Origin: Peptoniphilaceae bacterium
GTDB lineage: Bacteria > Bacillota > Clostridia > Tissierellales > Peptoniphilaceae
Direction of reading: 5' to 3'
NCBI GenBank assembly: GCA_030152565.1
Contig: JASLJE010000047.1
Location: 1 to 64,000 of the forward strand
DNA length: 64,000 nucleotides
Below are positions 10,101-16,752 of the stretch, one piece after another (position 1 is the first letter of the stretch; every line of letters starts with the position of its first letter). The notes beneath the pieces are model-generated. The model made no database searches. It was given only the letters and a program-made list of their open reading frames with translations, and was not told the origin of the DNA. The position numbers were made by a program, and so were the translations under genes.

Positions 10101-10482
10101 AGACTTTAAGGTAGTCAAGGAAGGAATGAGAAGATCATCATCCTTCTATGGTATTAGAAATACCTTTCCTATAGCAACGGGAGCTAAGACAGGAACAGCT
10201 GAAACAGGAGGAACAAACCCTGTAACAGGTGAAAAGTATGATAACTTTGCCTGGGAGATGGTTTTTGCCCCTTATGATGATCCTGAAATAGCAGTGGTAT
10301 CAGTAGTTATCGAGGGGGGAGAAAGTGCCAACCTATTAGGATTAAACACTGACCTTATCCACTACTACTACCAGTATATAAAGAAGGATCCTAATTTTAT
10401 GGACGAGGAAGAAAATGATGATAAGACTCTTGAAAATCAAGACCAAGAGGCCTATAATCAAGAGGAAGAAGTAAATAACTAA
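7195..10482 (+). CDS. mrdA: penicillin-binding protein 2 (class B transpeptidase)
   Basis: The protein has one N-terminal membrane anchor near residues 8-28 and all three transpeptidase motifs: STFK with the acyl-serine at 692, SCN at 750-752 and KTG at 998-1000. It cross-links peptidoglycan outside the cell during elongation. At 1095 residues it is far longer than PBP2 of Escherichia coli (633). Most of the extra length is a lysine/glutamate-rich insertion of several hundred residues in the N-terminal half, plus a smaller one around residues 800-900. The C-terminus is an Asp/Glu/Asn/Gln-rich tail. AGAGGAAG precedes the ATG. Confidence 0.93.
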   Translation: MKKNKKRLIFVLIVLIISFSALFFRLFQLTMVKGDYYRNFSDNKRMKQINLNAPRGNIYDRNGNLLAGNKTIYNLNIYKDRIDRMEQEDKNKVINDLIHILERDGVSYLEDYSIGIYEYVYGDKNDYFKAKKSPSDQVAQIIKDEKLMKDIVYSHEEISPGHDYYPINRILDYLELRGKDLPIEVKAKNGQVEITYEKDKEIEDKTAGDYLIENIEEDESLIYNLLEHPLARKSIYQILEKKGLKGQVILSDLIYKSDIEYLENKARLSKIDSRVTYDSKAQDDFVVLVENHSLERLLTKVEIDDDKNFIIPAEKLINLIQSKGEDTNITYEINEDAKTVNIIYKEKEITNEKPIDRLIDLARRNKVLESFILDKDVIQLAEASLFEESIYPRIHKDVWKYSFEKDKEDLLKSMNLKEEDSVEKLLAKYTENYKLEDYSEYERYAMVSIYSRVRNQGFLAYEPITLASNLTTETLSEIEEKIPKEYGLEISKQPNRYYPNKNTGSHILGYLGKISEEFEVKEYVENKKYNKDDIVGKTGVEESFEETLKGSNGRRIVYTDVMGKTTDVIEERPSVGGNNLYLSMDLDLQLATEEALERTIKSIASGTNYKSKYGDMPMTRFPNASSGASIIMDVKTGQILALASYPDFDPNLFVNGISNSDWKSLRQGNEEDIYAPRPLFNIASQSAIAPGSTFKTVTSLAALKNGLDPNTRVTCNGVMHIGDSKFGCWIYNRNGGNHGPLDLYDALGVSCNFYFYSLGLGENPTANDHMDTLVTVDDIEAMAGLLKLNQATGIEINIPFESNGYVPNYTSKLNIVKVMLRNYLRENLEKYKIGDEFKTNEQVGQDIEEIVSWVDKGPDMDRQEVIAELKKLGYEGEYPLEGEITSLSDMVKYTYLNQATWTKSDSLNMVIGQGQNAYTPLQILQLTSIIANEGILNKPSLVKEIRNYDNSKLVFENDVKSEKLDVNSEDFKVVKEGMRRSSSFYGIRNTFPIATGAKTGTAETGGTNPVTGEKYDNFAWEMVFAPYDDPEIAVVSVVIEGGESANLLGLNTDLIHYYYQYIKKDPNFMDEEENDDKTLENQDQEAYNQEEEVNN

Positions 10483-10487
10483 AAGAG

Positions 10488-10515
10488 AATTCACAAGCCT
10501 AGCTTGTGAATTTTT
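10488..10515 (+). terminator. hairpin after the PBP2 gene, possibly partial terminator
   Basis: AATTCACAAGC and GCTTGTGAATT form an 11-bp stem with a three-base loop. The T tract is only five long and the RNase G gene starts 13 bases later, so some read-through is likely. Confidence 0.65.
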
Positions 10516-10527
10516 AATGGAGAAAAG

Positions 10528-11562
10528 ATGGAAAATTATAATTTTATATATAAGAATAAAGATACCTACACAGTAGGGGAAATATTTGAAGGCAAGTTGG
10601 TAGCCTATGAGGAAAACCTTGAAAATAGTTTGATGAACAATATTTACAGGGCCAGGATAAAAAAGTACTTAAAGGCTATGGATGCCTATATCTTAGATAT
10701 AGGAGAGGATAAGGATTGTCTCTTAAGGTCTAGGGACAGGGAAAAAGACCTGAGAATAGGCCAGGATATATTAGTAGAAATAAGAAGGCTAGGCCAGGAT
10801 GACAAGATGCATGAGGCCAGTCAAAAATTAAGTTTAAGGGGCAAGTATTTAATCTTAACCCCACTTGCTAAAAAAAGTTCCTATTCCAAGGGCTTAAAAG
10901 AAGAAAAGATAAGATTGATCAAGGAGGGCTTGGGCTTTAACTATAAGACCAGGTTTAGGACAGCTTCCAACCAGGCCTCTCTAGAGGATATAGCCAGAGA
11001 GTATGAAGAGTTGGAAAAACTTATGGATAAAATCCTCCTAGAGGAAAATAGACTACCCAGCCCTAAATTAATTTATAAATCCAATGACCTGGGTAAGTAT
11101 ATAGATAATAGTAGGGGAAGGATCTTGACCAATGACAAGGACTTGGCTAAGGAGTACGGACTAGACTATGACAAGGACTTTAATCCTGACTATAGTAGCC
11201 TGATTCAAATGGAGCTAAGTAAGTTTCACGACAAGTACATCTATTTTAAGAATACGGCCTTTTTAATTCTAGACCAGTTGGAAACCCTAACTGTTATAGA
11301 TATTAACCAAGGTAGTGAATACCTGACCAGGGACAAGGAAGATATGAGTTTTATGGTAAATAGGGATAGTGTGGATACTATTTGTCAGGCCCTTAGACTT
11401 TTGGAAATAAAAAAGATGGTAGTTATCGATTTTATCAGGATGAATGAATATAATAGAAGAACCATTAAAAAAATGATGGAAGATGCCCTAGACCGCTATG
11501 GAATAGAGGCCAGAGTCCTAGGTTTTTCTAAAATGGGACTATTTGAATTAATTGTCAATTAA
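10528..11562 (+). CDS. rng: ribonuclease G/E family protein, short form
   Basis: The 344-residue protein begins with an S1-like region (YRARIKKYLKAMDAYILDIG near residue 32). It carries both metal-binding aspartate motifs of the RNase E/G DNase-I-like core, VIDINQG near residue 258 and VVIDFIRM near residue 298. Known RNase G is about 490 residues; this protein ends just after the GLFELIVN strand. It therefore lacks the zinc-link cysteines and the small domain that build the tetramer. It probably processes rRNA and mRNA, but how it oligomerises is unclear. Its place before rplU is common in Firmicutes. Confidence 0.85.
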   Translation: MENYNFIYKNKDTYTVGEIFEGKLVAYEENLENSLMNNIYRARIKKYLKAMDAYILDIGEDKDCLLRSRDREKDLRIGQDILVEIRRLGQDDKMHEASQKLSLRGKYLILTPLAKKSSYSKGLKEEKIRLIKEGLGFNYKTRFRTASNQASLEDIAREYEELEKLMDKILLEENRLPSPKLIYKSNDLGKYIDNSRGRILTNDKDLAKEYGLDYDKDFNPDYSSLIQMELSKFHDKYIYFKNTAFLILDQLETLTVIDINQGSEYLTRDKEDMSFMVNRDSVDTICQALRLLEIKKMVVIDFIRMNEYNRRTIKKMMEDALDRYGIEARVLGFSKMGLFELIVN

Positions 11563-11565
11563 CCT

Positions 11566-11594
11566 TTGACAAATGAAAAAAATAAAGGTATAAT
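11566..11594 (+). promoter_or_regulatory. strong promoter of rplU-prp-rpmA
   Basis: A consensus TTGACA (11566-11571) and TATAAT (11589-11594) are separated by exactly 17 bp. The -35 also forms the right arm of a 7-bp inverted repeat with TTGTCAA at 11552-11558, which may be chance. Confidence 0.9.
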
Positions 11595-11600
11595 ATGTGA

Positions 11601-11660
11601 GTGTGTAAACCGCATGTTTTAGGTTTCAAGCATAGCACCTAAGGCAGCGAGTATATAATA
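11601..11660 (+). promoter_or_regulatory. candidate L21 ribosomal-protein leader
   Basis: About 75 bases of untranslated RNA lie between the promoter and rplU. TTAGGT (11619-11624) can pair with ACCTAA (11637-11642) over a 12-base loop. An autoregulatory L21 leader is known upstream of rplU in Firmicutes; I could not run a covariance search to confirm that this is one. Confidence 0.4.
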
Positions 11661-11676
11661 AGAGGAGGTGCACGCA

Positions 11677-11988
11677 ATGTACGCAGTTATACAAACTGGT
11701 GGAAAGCAATACCAAGTTAAAGAGGGAGACATAATTAAAGTTGAAAAAATCGACGTTGAAGCAGGTTCAACAGTAGATTTTGAAGAAGTTTTATTAGTTT
11801 CAAACGACGGAGAATTAACTGTAGGTAATCCTACTGTAGAAGGAGCTAAGGTTAAGGCTGAAGTTTTAGAACATGGTAAAAACAAGAAGATCGTTGTTTT
11901 CAAATATAAAGCTAAAAAAGGTTATAAGAAAAAACAAGGTCATAGACAACCATATACAAGAGTTAAAATTGAATCAATTACAAAATAA
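11677..11988 (+). CDS. rplU: 50S ribosomal protein L21
   Basis: The 103-residue protein begins [12 protein letters not shown] and contains the basic [15 protein letters not shown] segment diagnostic of L21. I chose ATG 11677 because AGGAGG lies eight bases upstream; a GTG start at 11668 would fall on that site. Codon use is strongly biased, as expected for a highly expressed gene. The stop overlaps the prp start (TAATG). Confidence 0.97.
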   Translation: MYAVIQTGGKQYQVKEGDIIKVEKIDVEAGSTVDFEEVLLVSNDGELTVGNPTVEGAKVKAEVLEHGKNKKIVVFKYKAKKGYKKKQGHRQPYTRVKIESITK

Positions 11989-12326
11989 TGATTGATGTAA
12001 TACTTAAAGTAAAAAATAAAGAAATTATAGGATATGAGGTTTCAGGGCATGCCTTGTTTGCTGAAGCAGGTAAGGATATAGTATGTGCCGCTGTAACAAT
12101 TCTGAGCTTCAATGTGGTCGATACCATGACTGATGTATTGAAAATTTCAGAAAAAATAAATTATGAAATGAAAGAAAATAGTTTGTCAATGGATATAGAA
12201 CCTAGACTATTAACTTCAGATGAATTACATGACACACAGGTAGTTTTAAGAGGGTTTGAAATAGGTATTAGGTCCTTATTACAAAACTATTCAGACTATA
12301 TAAGCTTATACTACAGGGAGGTGTAG
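11988..12326 (+). CDS. prp: ribosomal-processing cysteine protease Prp
   Basis: The 112-residue protein carries the Prp catalytic pair: His21 in [10 protein letters not shown] and Cys33 in DIVCAAV. Prp is known in Firmicutes to remove the N-terminal extension of L27 during ribosome assembly. It is encoded between rplU and rpmA, and the L27 here has the matching cleavage site, so substrate and protease are both present. Translation is coupled to rplU by a one-base overlap. Confidence 0.93.
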   Translation: MIDVILKVKNKEIIGYEVSGHALFAEAGKDIVCAAVTILSFNVVDTMTDVLKISEKINYEMKENSLSMDIEPRLLTSDELHDTQVVLRGFEIGIRSLLQNYSDYISLYYREV

Positions 12327-12331
12327 AAGAG

Positions 12332-12622
12332 ATGTTAAGATTAGATTTACAGTTTTTTGCAAGTAAAAAAGGGGTAAGTTCTACTAGAAACGGTAGAGAT
12401 TCCAGAGCTAAAAGACTTGGGGTAAAAAGAGCTGATGGACAATTTGTTCTTGCAGGAAATATCATCGTAAGACAAAGAGGAACAAAGATTCATCCAGGAA
12501 CTAACGTAGGTATTGGTTCTGACGATACTTTATTTGCTACATCTGACGGAATTGTTAAATTCGAAAGAAAAGGCAAAGATAAAAAACAAGTTAGTGTTTA
12601 TCCTGCTGAAGAATTAGCATAA
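12332..12622 (+). CDS. rpmA: 50S ribosomal protein L27, Prp-processed precursor
   Basis: The 96-residue protein starts [15 protein letters not shown]. The LDLQFF segment is the N-terminal extension that Prp cuts after the second Phe to expose the Ala end placed near the peptidyl-transferase centre. The rest ([23 protein letters not shown]) is typical L27. GGGAGGTG precedes the ATG. It is the last gene of the operon, with a terminator right behind. Confidence 0.97.
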   Translation: MLRLDLQFFASKKGVSSTRNGRDSRAKRLGVKRADGQFVLAGNIIVRQRGTKIHPGTNVGIGSDDTLFATSDGIVKFERKGKDKKQVSVYPAEELA

Positions 12623-12630
12623 GAGATTTT

Positions 12631-12660
12631 AAGCTTACCTTTATTGGTGAGCTTTTTTTA
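12631..12660 (+). terminator. terminator of the rplU operon
   Basis: AAGCTTACC pairs with GGTGAGCTT (one G-T pair) around a TTTATT loop and is followed by seven T. obgE begins 15 bases later. Confidence 0.85.
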
Positions 12661-12674
12661 TTAGAGAGGTAATT

Positions 12675-13952
12675 ATGTTTTTAGATATTGCTAAAATAAA
12701 TTTAAAATCCGGTAAAGGCGGCGACGGTGCTGTTGCATGGAGAAGAGAAAAGTTTGAACCATCAGGAGGACCAGCTGGCGGAGACGGAGGAAAGGGCGGC
12801 TCAATAATTTTTGTAGCCGACGAAAATGTGCACACTCTAATGGACTTTAAATACAAGAGACATTACAAGGCAGAAAATGGTCAGCCTGGAAGAAACAAGA
12901 AACAATACGGTAAGAAGGGTGAAAATCTTTACCTAAAGGTTCCAGTTGGTACCTTGGTTAAGGAAGCAGAGTCTAAGAAACTTATCTGCGACCTAAAGGA
13001 AAATGGAGAAGAGTTCGTAATCGCCAATGGCGGTAAGGGAGGAAGAGGAAATGCTAAATTTGCCAACTCCATTAGACAGGCTCCAAGATTTGCAGAACCT
13101 GGACAACAGGCTCAAGAGATAGATGTTATACTAGAGGTTAAACTTATAGCCGATGTAGGTCTAGTGGGCCTTCCAAATGTCGGTAAGTCATCTATTTTAT
13201 CAACCATATCAGATGCCAAGCCTAAGATTGCCAACTATCACTTTACAACCCTTAAGCCAAACTTGGGAGTTGTAAAACTATCTGTAGACCAATCCTATGT
13301 AATAGCAGACATACCTGGTCTTATAGAAGGAGCTAGTGATGGCCTAGGTCTGGGACATGACTTCTTAAGACATATTGAAAGGACCAGACTATTGGTTCAC
13401 GTTATAGATATGTCAGGTATAGAAGGCAGAGATCCTATAGAGGATTTTGAGACCATACAAAAAGAGTTAAGCCAATACAATGAAAGATTAGAAGATAAGA
13501 AACAAATGGTAGTAGCCAATAAGATGGATATAGATGGAGCCAGTGATAATCTGGTAAGATTTAAGGAAAAATATCCTCAATACGATGTTATAGAAACATC
13601 TGCAGCTACAACCATGGGAATAGATAAGTTAAAATACGCCCTATATGAAGAATTAAAGACTGTTAAAGTAGACTATGAAAGCTTTGATGACAAGGATAAG
13701 CTAGTTAGTCTTGATGAGTTCTTTAAGGCTGATAAGACTATAGATGTCTTTGTAGAAGACGACATAGTTTATGTTGAAGGTGACCCTGTTGAAGAGTTAC
13801 TTAGAAGGACTAACTTTGAAGATCATGAGTCAATTATGCACTTTGAAAAAGTTCTTGAAGACATGGGTGTAATGGAAAGAATTAGAGATTTAGATCTAAT
13901 TGATGGAGATATAATCAGCATAGCTGGATACGAAATGGAATTTTACGAATAA
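12675..13952 (+). CDS. obgE: GTPase Obg (CgtA)
   Basis: The 425-residue protein has the three Obg parts: a Gly-rich N-terminal fold (repeated GGDGGKGG-type turns), a central GTPase with GLPNVGKSS near residue 165, DIPG and NKMD, and a C-terminal OCT domain from about residue 345. Obg binds the large ribosomal subunit and takes part in its assembly and in stress responses. It heads a run of closely spaced genes through rsfS that all concern ribosomes, NAD or nucleotides. Confidence 0.97.
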   Translation: MFLDIAKINLKSGKGGDGAVAWRREKFEPSGGPAGGDGGKGGSIIFVADENVHTLMDFKYKRHYKAENGQPGRNKKQYGKKGENLYLKVPVGTLVKEAESKKLICDLKENGEEFVIANGGKGGRGNAKFANSIRQAPRFAEPGQQAQEIDVILEVKLIADVGLVGLPNVGKSSILSTISDAKPKIANYHFTTLKPNLGVVKLSVDQSYVIADIPGLIEGASDGLGLGHDFLRHIERTRLLVHVIDMSGIEGRDPIEDFETIQKELSQYNERLEDKKQMVVANKMDIDGASDNLVRFKEKYPQYDVIETSAATTMGIDKLKYALYEELKTVKVDYESFDDKDKLVSLDEFFKADKTIDVFVEDDIVYVEGDPVEELLRRTNFEDHESIMHFEKVLEDMGVMERIRDLDLIDGDIISIAGYEMEFYE

Positions 13953-13961
13953 GAGGAAAGT

Positions 13962-14252
13962 ATGATAAATTCAAAACAAAGAAAACACTTAAAATCCTTG
14001 GCTAATACTATGGATGTTAAGGTAATTATAGGAAAGAACAGCGTATCAGAAACTGTTCTTAAACAAATAGATGATACCTTAAATGCCAATGAATTGGTTA
14101 AGGTAAAAATATTAAATAACAACTTAGATGATCACAATGAAATAGTTAGCTATATCATAGATCAATTAGATTGTGAGTTTGTTTCCCATTTGGGTAATAA
14201 ATTTGTAGTCTATAGGGAGTCTGAAGATAAGCTAATCGACCTTCCTAAGTAA
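13962..14252 (+). CDS. yhbY: YhbY/CRS1 family RNA-binding protein
   Basis: The 96-residue protein is a single CRM domain with KQRKHLKSLAN at the start and the GKNSVSETVLKQID segment. The GxxG loop is represented by HLGNKFVVYR. YhbY relatives bind pre-50S ribosomes. It follows obgE by nine bases and precedes nadD by one base, a standard Firmicute order. Confidence 0.92.
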   Translation: MINSKQRKHLKSLANTMDVKVIIGKNSVSETVLKQIDDTLNANELVKVKILNNNLDDHNEIVSYIIDQLDCEFVSHLGNKFVVYRESEDKLIDLPK

Positions 14253-14253
14253 G

Positions 14254-14850
14254 ATGGAAAAGATTGGTTTATTAGGAGCTAGTTTTAATCCTATCCACAC
14301 AGGCCACTTAATCATGGCTGAACAGGCCAGACAAAGATATGGACTGGACAAGGTCCTATTTATTCCTAGCTATAGACCCTACCACAAGGATGTGGAGATG
14401 GTGGACTATAGGACTAGGGCTGACATGGTGGAATTGGCTATAGCTGGAAATGAAGGATTTGAACTTTCCCTAGTAGAAGAAAATATAGAAAAAAATTCTT
14501 ATAGTTATGATACTGTAAGAGAGATAAAAAAACTTTACAAGGATGCCAGCCTCTACTTTATTTTAGGTGAAGACAGTCTACTTTATATCCATAAGTGGTA
14601 TAGGTATGAAGACTTTCTTTCCCTGGTAAAGCTAATAGTCTTTAGAAGGGACCAGGAGACTGGTGGAGATTTTTGGGACCAGGTCAAGATGCTAGAAGAC
14701 AAGGGATATGAAGTAAATGTTATAGATGATATGAAGTTTCAAATTTCATCTAGCTTTATTAGAAAATCAATAAAGAATTCCTGGTCTGTAAGCTATCTTC
14801 TACCAGACAAGGTAGAGACCTATATAGAGGACAGGAAGTTGTACAGGTGA
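14254..14850 (+). CDS. nadD: nicotinate-nucleotide adenylyltransferase
   Basis: The 198-residue nucleotidyltransferase has the GASFNPIHTGHL motif at residue 7 (HxGH ATP site) and the C-terminal ISSSFIRKSI motif. It adenylates nicotinate mononucleotide to deamido-NAD, the substrate of NadE, which is also encoded in this window at 33750-35627. The neighbours yhbY and yqeK are its usual ones. Confidence 0.95.
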   Translation: MEKIGLLGASFNPIHTGHLIMAEQARQRYGLDKVLFIPSYRPYHKDVEMVDYRTRADMVELAIAGNEGFELSLVEENIEKNSYSYDTVREIKKLYKDASLYFILGEDSLLYIHKWYRYEDFLSLVKLIVFRRDQETGGDFWDQVKMLEDKGYEVNVIDDMKFQISSSFIRKSIKNSWSVSYLLPDKVETYIEDRKLYR

Positions 14851-14854
14851 TTTT

Positions 14855-15415
14855 ATGGAATATGAAAGAATAAAAAGTCTCTTAAAAGATAAACTATCAG
14901 ATAAAAGATTTAACCATACCTTGGCAGTAGTTGAAAAAGGTCTGGAAATAAATAAAGACCTAGATTTGGGCCTGGATGAAGATAAGATTAGCTTGGCCTG
15001 TCTCCTTCACGACAGCGCCAAGGAAAACGAAGACTACTACTATGACCTATATAAAGAGGCCTATGACTTGGATGAAAAAATCTTAGAAAAAAGATTTAAA
15101 CTCCACTGTGAACTAGGTCCTATAGTGGCCAAGGAAGTTTATAAGATAGAAGATGGGGACATCTTAAATGCTATCAAGTATCACACAACTGGTAGGGAGA
15201 ATATGACTGACCTAGAAAAGCTAGTTTATCTAGCAGATGCTCTAGAGCCAAATAGATCCTATCCAGAAGTAGATAAGCTTAGGAAACTGGCTAAAATAGA
15301 TTTAGACCAGGCTCTGGGAGCTACTTTTGATCATACGATAGTGTATCTAATTACTATTAATGGTATAATAGATATAGAGACTGTAAAAGCAAGAAACTAT
15401 TTAAAGGAGAATTAG
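14855..15415 (+). CDS. yqeK: YqeK family HD-domain hydrolase (bis(5'-nucleosyl)-tetraphosphatase, symmetrical)
   Basis: The 186-residue HD protein has RFNHTLAVVE near residue 18, the HDSAKE metal motif near residue 53, His in IKYHTTGR near residue 109 and LADALEPNR near residue 128. YqeK enzymes cleave Ap4A to ADP. It lies between nadD and rsfS, as in Bacillus. The rsfS start codon follows its stop with no gap. Confidence 0.92.
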   Translation: MEYERIKSLLKDKLSDKRFNHTLAVVEKGLEINKDLDLGLDEDKISLACLLHDSAKENEDYYYDLYKEAYDLDEKILEKRFKLHCELGPIVAKEVYKIEDGDILNAIKYHTTGRENMTDLEKLVYLADALEPNRSYPEVDKLRKLAKIDLDQALGATFDHTIVYLITINGIIDIETVKARNYLKEN

Positions 15416-15727
15416 ATGACAGAAAAACTGGATATTGTTTTAAATGCATGTGAAGATAAAATAGGTGAAGATATCAAGGTAATAGATATATCTCAAAGAT
15501 CAGGATTTGCTGATTATTTTGTGATAGTTACTGGTAACGGAGCCCTTCATACTCAAGCACTAGCAAATGAAATACAAGAAAAAATTGGAGAAGCGGGACA
15601 TGAAGTTCTTGGCAAGGAAGGATTTAGAGAAGGTAGCTGGATTCTTTTAGACTTGGGTGAAATAATAGTTCATGTTTTTACAAACGAACAAAGAGAATTT
15701 TATAATTTAGAAAATATTTGGGATTGA
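15416..15727 (+). CDS. rsfS: ribosome silencing factor RsfS
   Basis: The 103-residue Iojap-like protein has the DYFVIVTGNG and REGSWILLDLGEIIVHVF segments that mark the family. RsfS binds L14 and keeps subunits apart under starvation. The preceding yqeK gene ends in AAAGGAG, giving a good ribosome-binding site. An ATG that overlaps the rsfS stop (TGATG at 15725-15729) opens only a 14-codon frame. Confidence 0.95.
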   Translation: MTEKLDIVLNACEDKIGEDIKVIDISQRSGFADYFVIVTGNGALHTQALANEIQEKIGEAGHEVLGKEGFREGSWILLDLGEIIVHVFTNEQREFYNLENIWD

Positions 15728-15754
15728 TGACAGCTCACGAAAGGTGGGTTTACA

Positions 15755-16411
15755 ATCAAAAAGAATCTTGAGAAAATTTTATTAGCAGCTTTTATAATTC
15801 TAGCCCTTTCTATAGGCCTTTATAATAATTATGGCCATAAGAAGAGGCAGGAGGAAAAAACAGTAGAACTAGTAGAAGAAAAGGATCAGGATAAGGAAAA
15901 AATTGAAGAAAAAGATCAGGAAATAGAAGACGTAAATCAAAATGACAATAAAAAGATTATTGTCCATGTAACAGGTTGTGTTATGAAAGAAGGGGTTTAT
16001 GAATTAGACCCAGGCAGTCGATTGGATAATCTAGTTGACCTGGCTGGTGGCTTGACCCAGAAAGCTAATGTTAAGGCTATTAACCTGGCCATGGTCTTAG
16101 AAGATGAGATGAAAATCCATATACCATATGAGGGAGAGGACTTGGAAGAATTAGTTCAAGATGATAGCTTGACTAAGGACCAAGGATCCAGCTCATCTAG
16201 TGGTCAAACTTCTAAGGAGGCAAAGGTTGATTTGAACAAGGCATCTATGGAAGAACTTATGACCCTGTCAGGTATCGGGGAGAAAAAGGCCCAGGATATT
16301 ATAGACTATAGGGAGAGACAAAAGTTCACCAAGATAGAAGACTTGATGGAAGTTAGTGGAATTGGGGAGAAAACCTTTGAAAAATTAAGGGACTTCATAA
16401 AAGTCAATTGA
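15755..16411 (+). CDS. comEA: ComEA-like competence protein (SLBB + helix-hairpin-helix), non-canonical start
   Basis: The frame is open from the TGA at 15728 to 16411 and encodes a membrane anchor (KILLAAFIILALSIG), a charged linker, an SLBB domain (IIVHVTGCVMKEGVY), a Ser-rich linker and two helix-hairpin-helix motifs (LSGIGEKKAQ, VSGIGEKTFEK). This is the ComEA layout for binding incoming DNA outside the membrane. No ATG, GTG or TTG lies in frame before ATG 15983, which would cut off the anchor and half of the SLBB domain. ATC at 15755 sits seven bases after AAGGTGG, exactly where a start is expected. It may be a rare ATC start, a mutated start or a sequence error. Length from ATC is 218 residues. 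Confidence 0.75.
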   Translation: MKKNLEKILLAAFIILALSIGLYNNYGHKKRQEEKTVELVEEKDQDKEKIEEKDQEIEDVNQNDNKKIIVHVTGCVMKEGVYELDPGSRLDNLVDLAGGLTQKANVKAINLAMVLEDEMKIHIPYEGEDLEELVQDDSLTKDQGSSSSSGQTSKEAKVDLNKASMEELMTLSGIGEKKAQDIIDYRERQKFTKIEDLMEVSGIGEKTFEKLRDFIKVN

Positions 16412-16436
16412 ATTAATAAAACAACTTTGATATAAT
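16408..16436 (+). promoter_or_regulatory. promoter of secG-rnr-smpB
   Basis: TTGAAT (16408-16413) and TATAAT (16431-16436) are 17 bp apart. The -35 overlaps the stop codon of comEA. Confidence 0.8.
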
Positions 16437-16469
16437 ACTAACCATGGATAAAATAAAGGGGAGTGTAAA

Positions 16470-16694
16470 ATGCAAACATTTTTAATTGTATTATTAATGA
16501 TAGCTAGTGTATCAATAATTATAGCTACATTATTGCAAGAACCAAAGACTGAAGGAATGGGAACCTTAACCGGAAGTGAAACCAACGTTTTTGGTAAGAT
16601 GGCACATAAATCTAAAGATGCAATATTATCTAAAATAGTAGTTGTTGCAGCTGTTGTATTTATGTTATCTGCAATAATTTTAGCTGCATTATAG
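16470..16694 (+). CDS. secG: preprotein translocase subunit SecG
   Basis: The 74-residue protein has two membrane helices joined by the LQEPKTEGMGTLTGS loop typical of SecG. It is the accessory subunit of the SecYEG channel. GGGGAG precedes the ATG. The secG-rnr-smpB order is common in Firmicutes. Confidence 0.93.
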   Translation: MQTFLIVLLMIASVSIIIATLLQEPKTEGMGTLTGSETNVFGKMAHKSKDAILSKIVVVAAVVFMLSAIILAAL

Positions 16695-16703
16695 AATGCA
16701 TTT

Positions 16704-16731
16704 GTCATAGATTATGTCTATGACTTTTTTT
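16704..16731 (+). terminator. terminator between secG and rnr
   Basis: GTCATAGA and TCTATGAC form a perfect 8-bp stem around TTATG, followed by seven T. rnr starts 22 bases further, so it may be reached by read-through or by a promoter not seen. Confidence 0.82.
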
Positions 16732-16752
16732 ATAAAAAATAAAGGGGAAAGA

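Noticed and set aside
11552..11572. Inverted repeat TTGTCAA/TTGACAA as terminator of the RNase G gene
   Set aside because: No T run follows, and the right arm is the -35 box of the rplU promoter.
15727..15771. Programmed frameshift from the ATG at 15727 into comEA
   Set aside because: A +1 shift would be needed and no known +1 slippery site or stimulator is visible; ATC with a good ribosome-binding site is simpler.
15983..16411. ComEA starting at ATG 15983
   Set aside because: This would remove the membrane anchor and the first part of the SLBB domain, which are clearly encoded in the same frame upstream.
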